Shown one piece after another: positions 1 through 5,320 of a stretch of DNA of 7,287 nucleotides. Every line of letters begins with the position of its first letter. Positions within the stretch are counted from its first letter, which is position 1. Made by a program: the position numbers and the translations under genes. The stretch is from CAYZYO01 sp964482585 (GTDB taxonomy: Bacteria; Bacillota; Syntrophomonadia; Syntrophomonadales; Syntrophomonadaceae), in NCBI GenBank assembly GCA_964482585.1, contig CAYZYO010000106.1, positions 1-7,287 of the forward strand, in the 5' to 3' direction. The notes under the pieces were generated by a model. The model did no database searches and was not told the DNA's origin. It was given only the letters and a program-made list of their open reading frames with translations.

Positions 1-107
1 GGCGGAGGCAAAGTGGCTGAATGCGGGCTGTTTTTTGTTTCCGGTATGAGGTGGGTTAGGATTGCGTAGAACGGTGCCAGGTGTTAAGTTATTAAGTCAT
101 TTGTTGG

Positions 108-131
108 CCAGATTACAAATCTGGTTTTTTT
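108..131 (+). terminator. Intrinsic terminator of the upstream transcript
   Basis: A perfect 7-bp stem (CCAGATT at 108-114 with AATCTGG at 118-124) closes a 3-nt loop and is followed by seven T residues (125-131). It points along the + strand and probably ends a transcript entering from the left. The gene it serves is not identifiable: one frame is open from base 1 to a TAG at 67-69 and a second to a TGA at 47-49, and neither short peptide resembles a family I know. Confidence 0.85.
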
Positions 132-210
132 GTGTCGATGATTAGGGACTTATGCTTTAGGGTTTCGGGGGAAATGAGAATTATTTGGTGTTTGATGATG
201 GAAGAAAAGT

Positions 211-240
211 TTAGAGAGAGGCTAATAAGTTTGGTATAAT
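211..240 (+). promoter_or_regulatory. Candidate sigma-A promoter with extended -10
   Basis: A perfect TATAAT lies at 235-240, preceded by TGG at 232-234, which fits an extended -10 (TGn). The -35 is weak: TTAGAG at 211-216 with an 18-bp spacer. It is the best promoter candidate for the macro-domain gene at 407. The call rests on consensus matching only. Confidence 0.5.
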
Positions 241-335
241 ATAATTAGATTTTTTTTTGCTGGCATTTTAAATTATGGAAAACCCTCATCTTATAAGTCT
301 TTTACCTGTCGCTTAAGCAGCTATTCCAGGAGCAA

Positions 336-404
336 ATGAGGTTATTTTACTTTTTTATCATAACTTATGGGAATAATATAGTTATTTTGCTAGGGGGGTA
401 TTAA
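336..404 (+). CDS. Possible 22-residue hydrophobic leader peptide
   Basis: An ATG at 336 opens 22 codons ending with TAA at 402-404, two bases before the macro gene's ATG at 407. An AGGAG lies at 328-332, only 3 nt from the ATG, which is short for a good site. The peptide is strongly hydrophobic and aromatic (begins MRLFYFFII, ends LLGGY), so it could be a membrane mini-protein or a translated leader. Its last codons contain the poly-G ribosome binding site of the next gene, so its translation would run over that site and could couple the two. I recognise no family, and it may be chance. Confidence 0.25.
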   Translation: MRLFYFFIITYGNNIVILLGGY

Positions 405-406
405 TA

Positions 407-916
407 ATGAAAACAAGGTTTATTATTCGACAAGGGGATATTACCCAATGTGAGGTTGATGCTATAGTAAATGCCGCTAACAGCTCATTATTGGGGGGCG
501 GTGGTGTTGATGGAGCTATACATAGAGCAGCCGGTAGTCAACTTTTAGAAGAATGCAGAAAACTAAAGGGATGCAGAACCGGGGAAGCAAAAATAACTAA
601 GGGCTATAATCTGCTGGCAAAATGGGTTATTCATACGGTAGGTCCTGTTTGGCGAGGAGGCAGCAACGATGAGGATAGACTGTTGGCAGCATGCTATAAA
701 AATTCGCTCGATTTAGCCGTTAAGACAGGTGTAAAAACCATAGCATTTCCATCTATAAGCACCGGGGCTTACCGGTTTCCCTTAGAAAGGGCGGCCAGGA
801 TTGCAGTTAGGGAGATAACTAAATTCCTGGAAAGTGACTCCGATATCAAGCAGATTATTATGGTATGTTTTGATAAAGATACTTTTGAAATCTATAACCA
901 GGTTGCTCATGATTAA
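407..916 (+). CDS. Macro-domain protein (probable ADP-ribose hydrolase)
   Basis: A 169-residue, single-domain macro protein of the MacroD/YmdB type. In this family the domain binds ADP-ribose and commonly hydrolyses O-acetyl-ADP-ribose or removes ADP-ribose from acidic side chains in the cytoplasm. Visible hallmarks are the N-terminal GDIT (residues 10-13), VDAIVNAAN (17-25) with the ribose-contacting Asn25, the glycine-rich GGGGVDGAIH (30-39) with Asp35 in the usual catalytic position, IHTVGPVW (75-82), and the phosphate-binding SISTGAYRFP (116-125). Length and motif order match complete family members, so it appears intact. The ATG at 407 is preceded by six G at 393-398 with 8-nt spacing. 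The decayed PAS frame starts inside its last codons, suggesting the two were once translated together. Substrate choice cannot be read from the sequence. Confidence 0.93.
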   Translation: MKTRFIIRQGDITQCEVDAIVNAANSSLLGGGGVDGAIHRAAGSQLLEECRKLKGCRTGEAKITKGYNLLAKWVIHTVGPVWRGGSNDEDRLLAACYKNSLDLAVKTGVKTIAFPSISTGAYRFPLERAARIAVREITKFLESDSDIKQIIMVCFDKDTFEIYNQVAHD

Positions 917-1139
917 TTTAACTGATATTATTAATTTTCTTCCAGATCCAACCCTGATTAATCAAGATGGAAAGGTTACAGCGTAGAACCAGGTTATAGA
1001 AGAAATGACCGGGGTTAAAGCAGCAGACAGGCTGGGTAGGGGGGATAAGGATTATCATCATATACGGAATCAGCAAAATTATAATGTTTACGGTAAAAGA
1101 CCTATAAAACAGATTTTATATTACATAGTGGAGGAGAAT
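909..1139 (+). pseudogene. Decayed PAS-domain fragment
   Basis: An ATG at 909 overlaps the macro gene's stop. The frame reads about 25 codons to a TAG at 984-986, then stays open to a TGA at 1152-1154, just inside the citrate synthase gene. Read through the TAG, it looks like the start of a PAS sensor domain: INFLPDPTLI, then DGKVTA, the stop, NQVIEEMTGVKAAD, GRGD, and later YGKRPIKQIL. In PAS domains I know of this type the residue after DGKV-x-A is usually Trp followed by Asn, so the stop most simply reflects TGG to TAG. The segment between GRGD and YGKRPI is longer and divergent from the usual form. No kinase or effector domain follows. I infer a relic of a PAS-containing regulator whose remainder was deleted. 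Suppression of the TAG is possible but less likely. Confidence 0.6.
1080..1085 (+). promoter_or_regulatory. Candidate -10 element for citrate synthase
   Basis: A perfect TATAAT lies 56 nt before the citrate synthase ATG, within the PAS relic. The -35 at 17-bp spacing (1057-1062, ATCATA) matches TTGACA at only three positions, so the promoter would need an activator or is a chance match in AT-rich DNA. No terminator separates the macro gene from citrate synthase, so read-through transcription is also possible. Confidence 0.3.
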
Positions 1140-1141
1140 AC

Positions 1142-2506
1142 ATGCAGAATATGACAAAAGAAATAATAGAAGGTTTTACAGATGAATACAGTAAACTTTG
1201 TGTTGAAAAAAGCTTGATAGACAGCAGTCTATATGGGTTGTATGGGGTGAAGCGTGGACTTCGAGATAAAAGTGGGAAAGGTGTCCTTACTGGAATAACC
1301 AATATTTCCTTAATTCAATCTAGTGAAGAAATTGATGGGAAAAGTGTACCTTGTAATGGTAGACTCTATTACCGGGGCTACAATATTTTTGATTTAATAA
1401 ATGGCATTGTTAATAACAAACGCCTTGGATTTGAAGAAATGACCTATTTGCTTTTATTTGATATGCTGCCCACTAAAGAACAGCTGAAAGCGTTTAAAGA
1501 AGTTTTATCAGGTTGCAGGGACCTGCCCAAAAATTTCATTAAAGATGTAATTATGAAAGCTCCTACTAAAGATATAATGAATTCTGTAACCAAGAGTATT
1601 CTTACCCTGGCTTCTTATGATGACCGGGTATCAGATTTATCAGTTGATAATGTATTAAAGCAATGCCTTACACTTATTAGTGTTTTTCCCAGGCTGTGTG
1701 TTTATGGCTATCATGCCTATAATCATTACGAATGTAATGAAAGCCTATATATTCACCGACCTGATGATAAGCTTTCATCAGCTGAAAATATATTAAGAAT
1801 GTTAAGGCCAGATAAAAAGTATACCGAACTCGAAGCCAAGGTGCTTGATACATCATTAATACTCCATATGGAACATGGTGGGGGAAACAATTCTACATTT
1901 ACCACCAGGGTAGTGTCTTCTTCGGGCTCTGACACCTATTCAGTTATCGCTGCAGCCTTATCATCGCTAAAAGGCCCAAAGCACGGAGGAGCCAATAATA
2001 AAGTCGTAGAGATGGTAAAAGACATAAAATCAAATGTTGCCGACATAACCGACGAAGAAGAAGTGAAGTATTATTTATATAAAATATTGAACAAGGAAGC
2101 TTTTGATCGTTCAGGTTTGATCTATGGCATGGGACACGCGGTTTATTCCATTTCTGATCCCAGGGCACTGATATTTAGAGGATTTGTAGAAAAACTAGCT
2201 GAGGCCAAAGGCAGAAGAGCTGATTTTGAGCTCTATTCTATGATCGACAGAATTGCTCCCCAAGTGATAGCTAAAGAACGGCCAATCTACAAGGGAGTTA
2301 GTGCCAATGTTGACTTTTATAGCGGGTTTGTTTACAGCATGCTGGGTATTCCATTAGAGCTGTATACTCCTATCTTTGCTATGGCTAGAATTGTAGGCTG
2401 GAGTGCACACCGATTGGAAGAACTTATTAATGCTGATAAAATAATAAGACCGGCATATAAAAGTATTGTTACATTCAAAGAATATGTAGATATTGATGGA
2501 CGGTAA
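1142..2506 (+). CDS. gltA: Citrate synthase (citrate/2-methylcitrate synthase family)
   Basis: A 454-residue Si-type citrate synthase that condenses acetyl-CoA with oxaloacetate to citrate and CoA in the cytoplasm. The catalytic set is present: His281 in GPKHGGANN (278-286), His332 in GMGHAVY (329-335) followed by DPR (339-341), and Asp391 in NVDFYSG (389-395). The HMEHGGGNNSTF segment (242-253) and the C-terminal RPAYK (436-440) are also typical. An N-terminal extension of about 50 residues before LTGITNIS is normal for the long form seen in Clostridia. The ATG at 1142 follows GGAGGAG (1131-1137) at good spacing. No TCA-cycle partner (aconitase, isocitrate dehydrogenase) lies next to it in this window. 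The main alternative is 2-methylcitrate synthase, which sequence alone cannot exclude, although no prp genes are seen here. It is unrelated to the Re-type citrate synthase of some anaerobes. Confidence 0.93.
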   Translation: MQNMTKEIIEGFTDEYSKLCVEKSLIDSSLYGLYGVKRGLRDKSGKGVLTGITNISLIQSSEEIDGKSVPCNGRLYYRGYNIFDLINGIVNNKRLGFEEMTYLLLFDMLPTKEQLKAFKEVLSGCRDLPKNFIKDVIMKAPTKDIMNSVTKSILTLASYDDRVSDLSVDNVLKQCLTLISVFPRLCVYGYHAYNHYECNESLYIHRPDDKLSSAENILRMLRPDKKYTELEAKVLDTSLILHMEHGGGNNSTFTTRVVSSSGSDTYSVIAAALSSLKGPKHGGANNKVVEMVKDIKSNVADITDEEEVKYYLYKILNKEAFDRSGLIYGMGHAVYSISDPRALIFRGFVEKLAEAKGRRADFELYSMIDRIAPQVIAKERPIYKGVSANVDFYSGFVYSMLGIPLELYTPIFAMARIVGWSAHRLEELINADKIIRPAYKSIVTFKEYVDIDGR

Positions 2507-2721
2507 TCCCGATTAACAGTATTGGGGGTTAATGTTTTACTCAGCTGGTTAGACTAAAGCTGCTAGACAAGGTAAGAGTCCTGGATTCTGGAGCTGTGAC
2601 AAAAAGTAGAAATAGCCAGGTAAGCTATAAGTGATTATTTCATTTGAGTTTAATATTGGTCAGGTACTGTGTGTCAAATAATAAGTGAACAGTAGTTTAG
2701 GTTTGCTGGATATAATTAAGG

Positions 2722-2747
2722 ACCGCATCATTTCGATTGCGGTTTTT
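2722..2747 (+). terminator. Probable intrinsic terminator of citrate synthase
   Basis: ACCGCA (2722-2727) pairs with TGCGGT (2738-2743) around a 10-nt loop, and T residues continue to 2747, then A-C and further T. The stem is GC-rich but the U-tract is short. It lies about 215 nt beyond the citrate synthase stop, so the 3' untranslated region would be long. Confidence 0.6.
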
Positions 2748-2791
2748 ACTTTTAATTTATTACAAAAGGTAATTATATCTATTGATAAAGA

Positions 2792-2820
2792 TTAATACGA
2801 AAATAAACGCTTAATGTAAT
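2792..2820 (+). promoter_or_regulatory. Candidate promoter for the prepilin peptidase transcript
   Basis: TTAATA (2792-2797) and TGTAAT (2815-2820) are 17 bp apart, matching 4/6 and 5/6 of the sigma-A consensus. Transcription would begin at about 2827, just before the structured RNA candidate at 2832, which is what one expects if that RNA is a 5' leader element. A further TTGATA at 2782-2787 lacks a good -10. Confidence 0.35.
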
Positions 2821-2831
2821 CACCTTACTTT

Positions 2832-2925
2832 AGATAAGTTGGCCATGCACTGGCGTTTTGGTAAAACCCCAGCATCCGGACAGAACCGTAGAGGTGACTT
2901 CAGTCTCCGGTTTGATAATTTATCT
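2832..2925 (+). ncRNA. Candidate structured leader RNA, unassigned class
   Basis: The segment folds by eye into a three-way junction. P1 is nine pairs (2832-2840 with 2917-2925, one G-U). P2 pairs AUG (2845-2847) with CAU (2873-2875), CUGG (2850-2853) with CCAG (2869-2872) and GUUUU (2855-2859) with AAAAC (2863-2867) around a GGU loop, with a C-C mismatch and a 2-nt bulge. P3 pairs CCGGA (2876-2880) with UCCGG (2906-2910), with a small inner hairpin at 2891-2901. The order, size and position before the prepilin peptidase resemble a riboswitch or other cis-regulatory RNA. I compared it from memory with c-di-GMP-I and II, TPP, SAM, cobalamin, purine, THF, guanidine and T-box cores and saw no match. 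No clear intrinsic terminator follows, so any control would more likely act on translation. Confidence 0.4.
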
Positions 2926-3012
2926 TAAGGCAAAATCAAAGGAGCTAAAGAATCTGCGCTGAAGCTCAGAACATGTTTTTGGGTTATACAAAACCCTCAA
3001 TTAATAAAAGCC

Positions 3013-3018
3013 AGGTGA
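3013..3018 (+). promoter_or_regulatory. Ribosome binding site fixing a GTG start
   Basis: AGGTGA lies 7 nt before the GTG at 3026, and an in-frame TAG at 3020-3022 rules out any earlier start. The only competitor is ATG 3038, for which this site would be 19 nt away. The string AGGTGACT (3013-3020) is repeated exactly at 2892-2899 inside the candidate leader RNA. Confidence 0.7.
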
Positions 3019-3025
3019 CTAGCAG

Positions 3026-3754
3026 GTGTTTTTTTTAATGGGATTGATTATTGGATCCTTTTTAAATGTGATTATTTATCGTATTCCGGGAGGAGAATTA
3101 GTGGTTTGGCCCGGAAGCTATTGTGTTGCGTGCGGGCGACGGTTAAAGGCCCTGGACTTAATACCGGTGCTCAGCTACATATTACTCAGGGGCCGATGTC
3201 GGTATTGTTCTGAGAGAATTTCGATACGTTATCCCTTAGTGGAAATTCTCACAGCAGTCCTATTTTTGTTAGTTTATTGTAATTTCGGTTGGACTGTACA
3301 CTCCCTGGTTGGAGTTATTTTTACCTCTGTTCTAATAGTTGTATCTTTTACTGATATTGAAAAGGGCATAATTCCTGATTCTATCACCTATCCTGCTGTT
3401 ATAACCGGATTATGCCTGAGCATTTTTACTATTGGGCCCAAGGATTCTATTGTTGCTATGTTAGTATTCGGAGGTATGTTTTTGTTAATTGCCATAGTGT
3501 CTAAAGGAGGCATGGGAGGAGGGGATATCAAGCTGGCAATGGTGATTGGCGCATTTGTTGGCTTACAGGGTATCTTTCTGGTTTTTATTATCTCTTCGTT
3601 ACTGGGTGGATTGTGGGTAATATTATTACTGATGCAGGGTAAAGCAGAACGAAATACAGCTCTCAAATTTGGTCCGTTCCTGGCTGTTGCAGGCTGGTCA
3701 GCTTGGATGTACAACCCGGTAATTATGGCCTTTTATTTGGGGCTATTCTTTTAA
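3026..3754 (+). CDS. pilD: Prepilin peptidase (type IV leader peptidase, A24 family)
   Basis: A 242-residue polytopic membrane aspartyl protease that cleaves the leader of type IV pilin-like proteins and usually also N-methylates the new terminus. The N-terminal domain shows GSFLNVIIYRIP (10-21) and two CxxC pairs (Cys33/Cys36 and Cys58/Cys61) that typically bind zinc, with RYPLVE (68-73) after them. The catalytic aspartates are Asp110 in FTDIEKGIIPD (108-118) and Asp167 in GGGDIKL (164-170). The C-terminal half carries several membrane segments and ends with KFGPFLAVAG (214-223). The length is slightly short but complete, since translation begins at the GTG directly before the first membrane segment. 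No pilin, ATPase or assembly gene is nearby, so it is an orphan copy that would serve pilins or competence pseudopilins encoded elsewhere. The candidate leader RNA upstream suggests post-transcriptional control. Confidence 0.95.
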   Translation: MFFLMGLIIGSFLNVIIYRIPGGELVVWPGSYCVACGRRLKALDLIPVLSYILLRGRCRYCSERISIRYPLVEILTAVLFLLVYCNFGWTVHSLVGVIFTSVLIVVSFTDIEKGIIPDSITYPAVITGLCLSIFTIGPKDSIVAMLVFGGMFLLIAIVSKGGMGGGDIKLAMVIGAFVGLQGIFLVFIISSLLGGLWVILLLMQGKAERNTALKFGPFLAVAGWSAWMYNPVIMAFYLGLFF

Positions 3755-4084
3755 TGGATATCAAGTATGTTAGCCTTAGCCATTTTTTTTAAGGGATGTA
3801 ATCTTTATACATATACCATAAATAGTTATTTATATTGAGCGAAATTAGATAACTGGAATAAGACTTGTATTAGTATGAATAACTTGCCTGGTACCTAGTC
3901 ATTGCAGGATTTTTAAAAAAAGTATCGAATAATAAAAGTGTTTGATAATGGAAGTGACTGGTAAAATTAAAGTCATGGGGTACATTTATTATTATTATAA
4001 CAGCAGGATAGTTCTGATGACCTTTTACATATGGAAAAACATCCTGGTGCCAGAAAATAACAACTAAAATCTGGAGGCAGATAT
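3755..4084 (+). other. Non-coding gap before the signal peptidase
   Basis: This is AT-rich and lacks a convincing gene. Eight T at 3783-3790 follow a weak stem (AATGG 3753-3757 with CCATT 3780-3784, long loop), which may be a poor terminator for the prepilin peptidase. A 39-codon frame from ATG 3948 to TAA 4065-4067 has no ribosome binding site. TATAAC at 3996-4001 could be a -10 element but its -35 is poor. GGAGG at 4073-4077 is the ribosome binding site of the next gene. Confidence 0.5.
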
Positions 4085-4756
4085 ATGGAAAAAGATAAAA
4101 GATCAGGAAAAAAAGTTTATAGCAGAGTTTTAAACTCTATTGGTATTGCTGTTTGTATTTTTTTAACTCTAATTATTATAGTTAACGGCACAATGATTGT
4201 GAAATCCTATATTCATCCGCATAAAGTGCCGGATTTTATGGGGTATAAACCTTTTATAGTTTTGTCGGGATCTATGGAACCTGCGATTTTAACCGGGGAC
4301 ATTGTATTGACCAGGGAAACTACACCTGAGAACATAGAAAAAAACGATATTATCACTTTTCGTACTGACAAGAATGCGGATACTGCAGTCACTCATAGGG
4401 TTATTGAAGTCGTGACTGAAAATGGCACAATATCGTTTTTCACTAAAGGTGATGCTAATGTAGGTACTGATGCCAGTATAGTAACGGCAGAGATGCTGGA
4501 AGGCAAATACCTGGGGCGGATGGGCGGAATAGGTAACTTTGCTATGTTTTTGCAGACCCCTATGGGTTTATTGATATTTGTGGTAACTCCTTTGTGTTTA
4601 TTTATAGTATATGACATTGCATCCCGCAGCCGGCGCGCCAGGAAAAAAGAGAGCAGGGAAGCAGAGCTGGAGGCGGAACTGGCAGCCTTAAAAGCAGCCC
4701 AAAAGGATAATAACGAGGCGGAAGCTGAAAAAGATAAAACCGATTTAACAACCTGA
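4085..4756 (+). CDS. sipW: SipW-like (ER-type) signal peptidase I
   Basis: A 223-residue membrane serine protease of the S26B type found in archaea, the ER and many Firmicutes. It removes signal peptides from exported proteins; in Bacillus the SipW relative processes biofilm matrix proteins. The layout is a basic cytoplasmic start, a membrane segment at about 19-39, an outer catalytic domain, a second membrane segment at about 159-178, and a charged cytoplasmic tail. The nucleophile is Ser63 in SGSMEP (61-66). His104 in THRV (103-106) replaces the Lys of ordinary bacterial signal peptidases, and the KGDAN box (121-125) supplies the expected Asp. After the second membrane segment comes a basic stretch (181-188) and a Glu/Ala/Lys-rich tail (190-220), probably helical or coiled coil. 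GGAGG at 4073-4077 supports the ATG. No TasA- or camelysin-like substrate gene is visible nearby. Confidence 0.92.
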   Translation: MEKDKRSGKKVYSRVLNSIGIAVCIFLTLIIIVNGTMIVKSYIHPHKVPDFMGYKPFIVLSGSMEPAILTGDIVLTRETTPENIEKNDIITFRTDKNADTAVTHRVIEVVTENGTISFFTKGDANVGTDASIVTAEMLEGKYLGRMGGIGNFAMFLQTPMGLLIFVVTPLCLFIVYDIASRSRRARKKESREAELEAELAALKAAQKDNNEAEAEKDKTDLTT

Positions 4757-4770
4757 TAGGAAATAATAGT

Positions 4771-4953
4771 TTGGCTTATATAAGAGAAAAAGCAAGCTGC
4801 GCAGAACGGCTGGATAGAATATCTTCTAGAGGCCAACAAACTGCTGAGTTAGATATCCCAGAAAATATAAATAGTAACATATAAAGATTGGAAAAAAGAA
4901 TTAGGTGTCAAAATGAAGAAATAGCACTTTTAGAATTTCTGACAATGCCTTAA
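4771..4953 (+). pseudogene. Small frame after sipW, broken by an in-frame ochre codon
   Basis: A TTG at 4771, with AGGA at 4758-4761, opens a frame of 37 codons ending in TAA at 4882-4884. The same frame continues without another stop to TAA at 4951-4953, ten bases before the terminator stem. Joined, it would encode about 60 residues: a first half starting MAYIREKASCAERLDRI and a second half rich in charged and leucine residues (LEKRI, then NEEIALLEFL) that looks like an amphipathic helix. Fit between sipW and the terminator suggests a small cotranscribed gene. A single CAA-to-TAA or GAA-to-TAA change would account for the break. It could instead be a real 37-residue peptide followed by non-coding DNA. 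I recognise no family. Confidence 0.4.
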
Positions 4954-4962
4954 TTTTTTGGG

Positions 4963-4992
4963 CCCCGGTACATCATTGCCGGGGTTTTTTTT
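4963..4992 (+). terminator. Strong intrinsic terminator of the sipW transcript
   Basis: CCCCGG (4963-4968) pairs with CCGGGG (4979-4984) around a 10-nt loop and is followed by eight T (4985-4992). It closes the sipW transcription unit and isolates it from the sigma-54 region downstream. Confidence 0.92.
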
Positions 4993-5042
4993 GTGAACTC
5001 AGGGCACAGAAATTACCTAATAATATTATGACTACCCTTAAC

Positions 5043-5129
5043 ATGCAAACGTTTTTATAACACTAGAAATGTTGCATAAAGGATTCATGATAAAAAAAAT
5101 TCAACATCATTGAGTAGACTTATTGCAAC
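5043..5129. promoter_or_regulatory. Possible activator-binding repeats for the sigma-54 promoter
   Basis: Related short motifs cluster here: ATGCAAAC (5043-5050), ATGTTGCAT (5069-5077), CAACAT (5102-5107, inverted relative to ATGTTG at 5069-5074) and TTGCAAC (5123-5129, inverted relative to GTTGCA at 5071-5076). They lie about 120-200 bp upstream of the -24/-12 element, the usual range for sites bound by sigma-54 enhancer-binding proteins. The matches are only 6-7 bp, so chance is a real alternative. Confidence 0.3.
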
Positions 5130-5249
5130 CATTTTCTTTAACCAATACTAGAACATATTCAGTACAGATTATTTTCTTGAATTTCAAAATAAAGTAAATA
5201 GGGACTTCAAATTTGTTTATAGATTATTTGCTAAAGACTTTAATTACAT

Positions 5250-5265
5250 TGGCATATTATTTGCA
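5250..5265 (+). promoter_or_regulatory. Sigma-54 (-24/-12) promoter
   Basis: TGGCA at 5250-5254 and TTGCA at 5261-5265 place the invariant GG and GC exactly 10 nt apart, as in the sigma-54 consensus TGGCAC-N5-TTGCA. Only the base after TGGCA deviates (T for C, a tolerated change). Transcription would start at about 5276 and give a leader of roughly 150 nt before the CoA-transferase. Such promoters need an AAA+ enhancer-binding activator, which is not encoded in this window. Confidence 0.75.
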
Positions 5266-5282
5266 AAGTAAATTGATAAGGA

Positions 5283-5320
5283 TGCACCGATAAAAAAGGG
5301 GGGAAAACGATAAAGGTGCA
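5283..5320 (+). repeat. Inverted repeat at the start of the sigma-54 leader
   Basis: TGCACC (5283-5288) is inverted as GGTGCA (5315-5320) around a 26-nt loop holding six G. CGATAAA also occurs twice in direct orientation (5288-5294 and 5308-5314), and GGTGCACC at 5315-5322 is itself a palindrome. In the RNA this would form a hairpin about 8 nt from the predicted 5' end. It could stabilise the mRNA or be a DNA operator. There is no U-tract, so it is not an intrinsic terminator. Confidence 0.35.

Larger units (their letters stand above)
132..406 (+). other. Non-coding leader upstream of the macro-domain gene
   Basis: This stretch holds no long open frame. It contains an extended -10 promoter candidate (232-240), a T-rich run just after it (about 250-258), an imperfect inverted repeat (281-289 with 336-343, one bulged base) enclosing a shorter CCTG/CAGG pair (305-308, 327-330), and a 22-codon ORF (336-404). 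The macro gene's ribosome binding site, six consecutive G at 393-398, lies 8 nt before its ATG. The distance from the candidate promoter to the ATG leaves an untranslated leader of roughly 160 nt. Confidence 0.6.
2507..2831 (+). other. Non-coding region after citrate synthase
   Basis: About 325 bases with no credible gene. The longest local frame (about 33 codons, ending near 2634) has no start codon with a ribosome binding site and matches no family I know. It contains an imperfect direct repeat (AGCTGGTTAGAC at 2543-2554 and AGCTGCTAGAC at 2558-2568), a TATAAT at 2711-2716 without a partner -35, the terminator at 2722-2747, and a candidate promoter at 2792-2820 for the prepilin peptidase transcript. 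Confidence 0.5.

Noticed and set aside
1..69. Open frame from the window edge to TAG at 67-69 as the 3' end of a gene.
   Set aside because: Only 22 residues are visible with no family features, and a second frame is also open; not enough to call a CDS.
2540..2553. CTCAGCTGGTTAGA matches the D-arm of many tRNAs.
   Set aside because: No acceptor stem, anticodon arm or GGTTCGAAT-type T-arm can be built around it; at most a chance match.
2981..2996. GGGTT/AACCC hairpin before the prepilin peptidase as a possible riboswitch terminator.
   Set aside because: Only five pairs and no following U-tract, so it is unlikely to terminate transcription.
279..2999. The 10-mer AAAACCCTCA occurs at 279-288 and 2990-2999, both in leaders.
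   Set aside because: Flanking sequence is not clearly conserved and the two sites sit at unrelated distances from their genes; likely coincidence.
3889..3908. A TGG...TGCA arrangement (TGGTA then ATTGCA) upstream of sipW that resembles a sigma-54 promoter.
   Set aside because: The GG and GC are 12 nt apart rather than 10, so the spacing is wrong for sigma-54.
3948..4067. A 39-codon frame before sipW with a Tyr-rich run.
   Set aside because: It has no ribosome binding site, no recognisable motif, and its Tyr run comes from a simple TAT/TTA-rich tract.
4393..4839. A 148-codon open frame on the minus strand.
   Set aside because: It lies antisense to the well-supported sipW gene and its Ser/Ala-rich product mirrors the Glu/Ala/Lys tail codons; a shadow frame.
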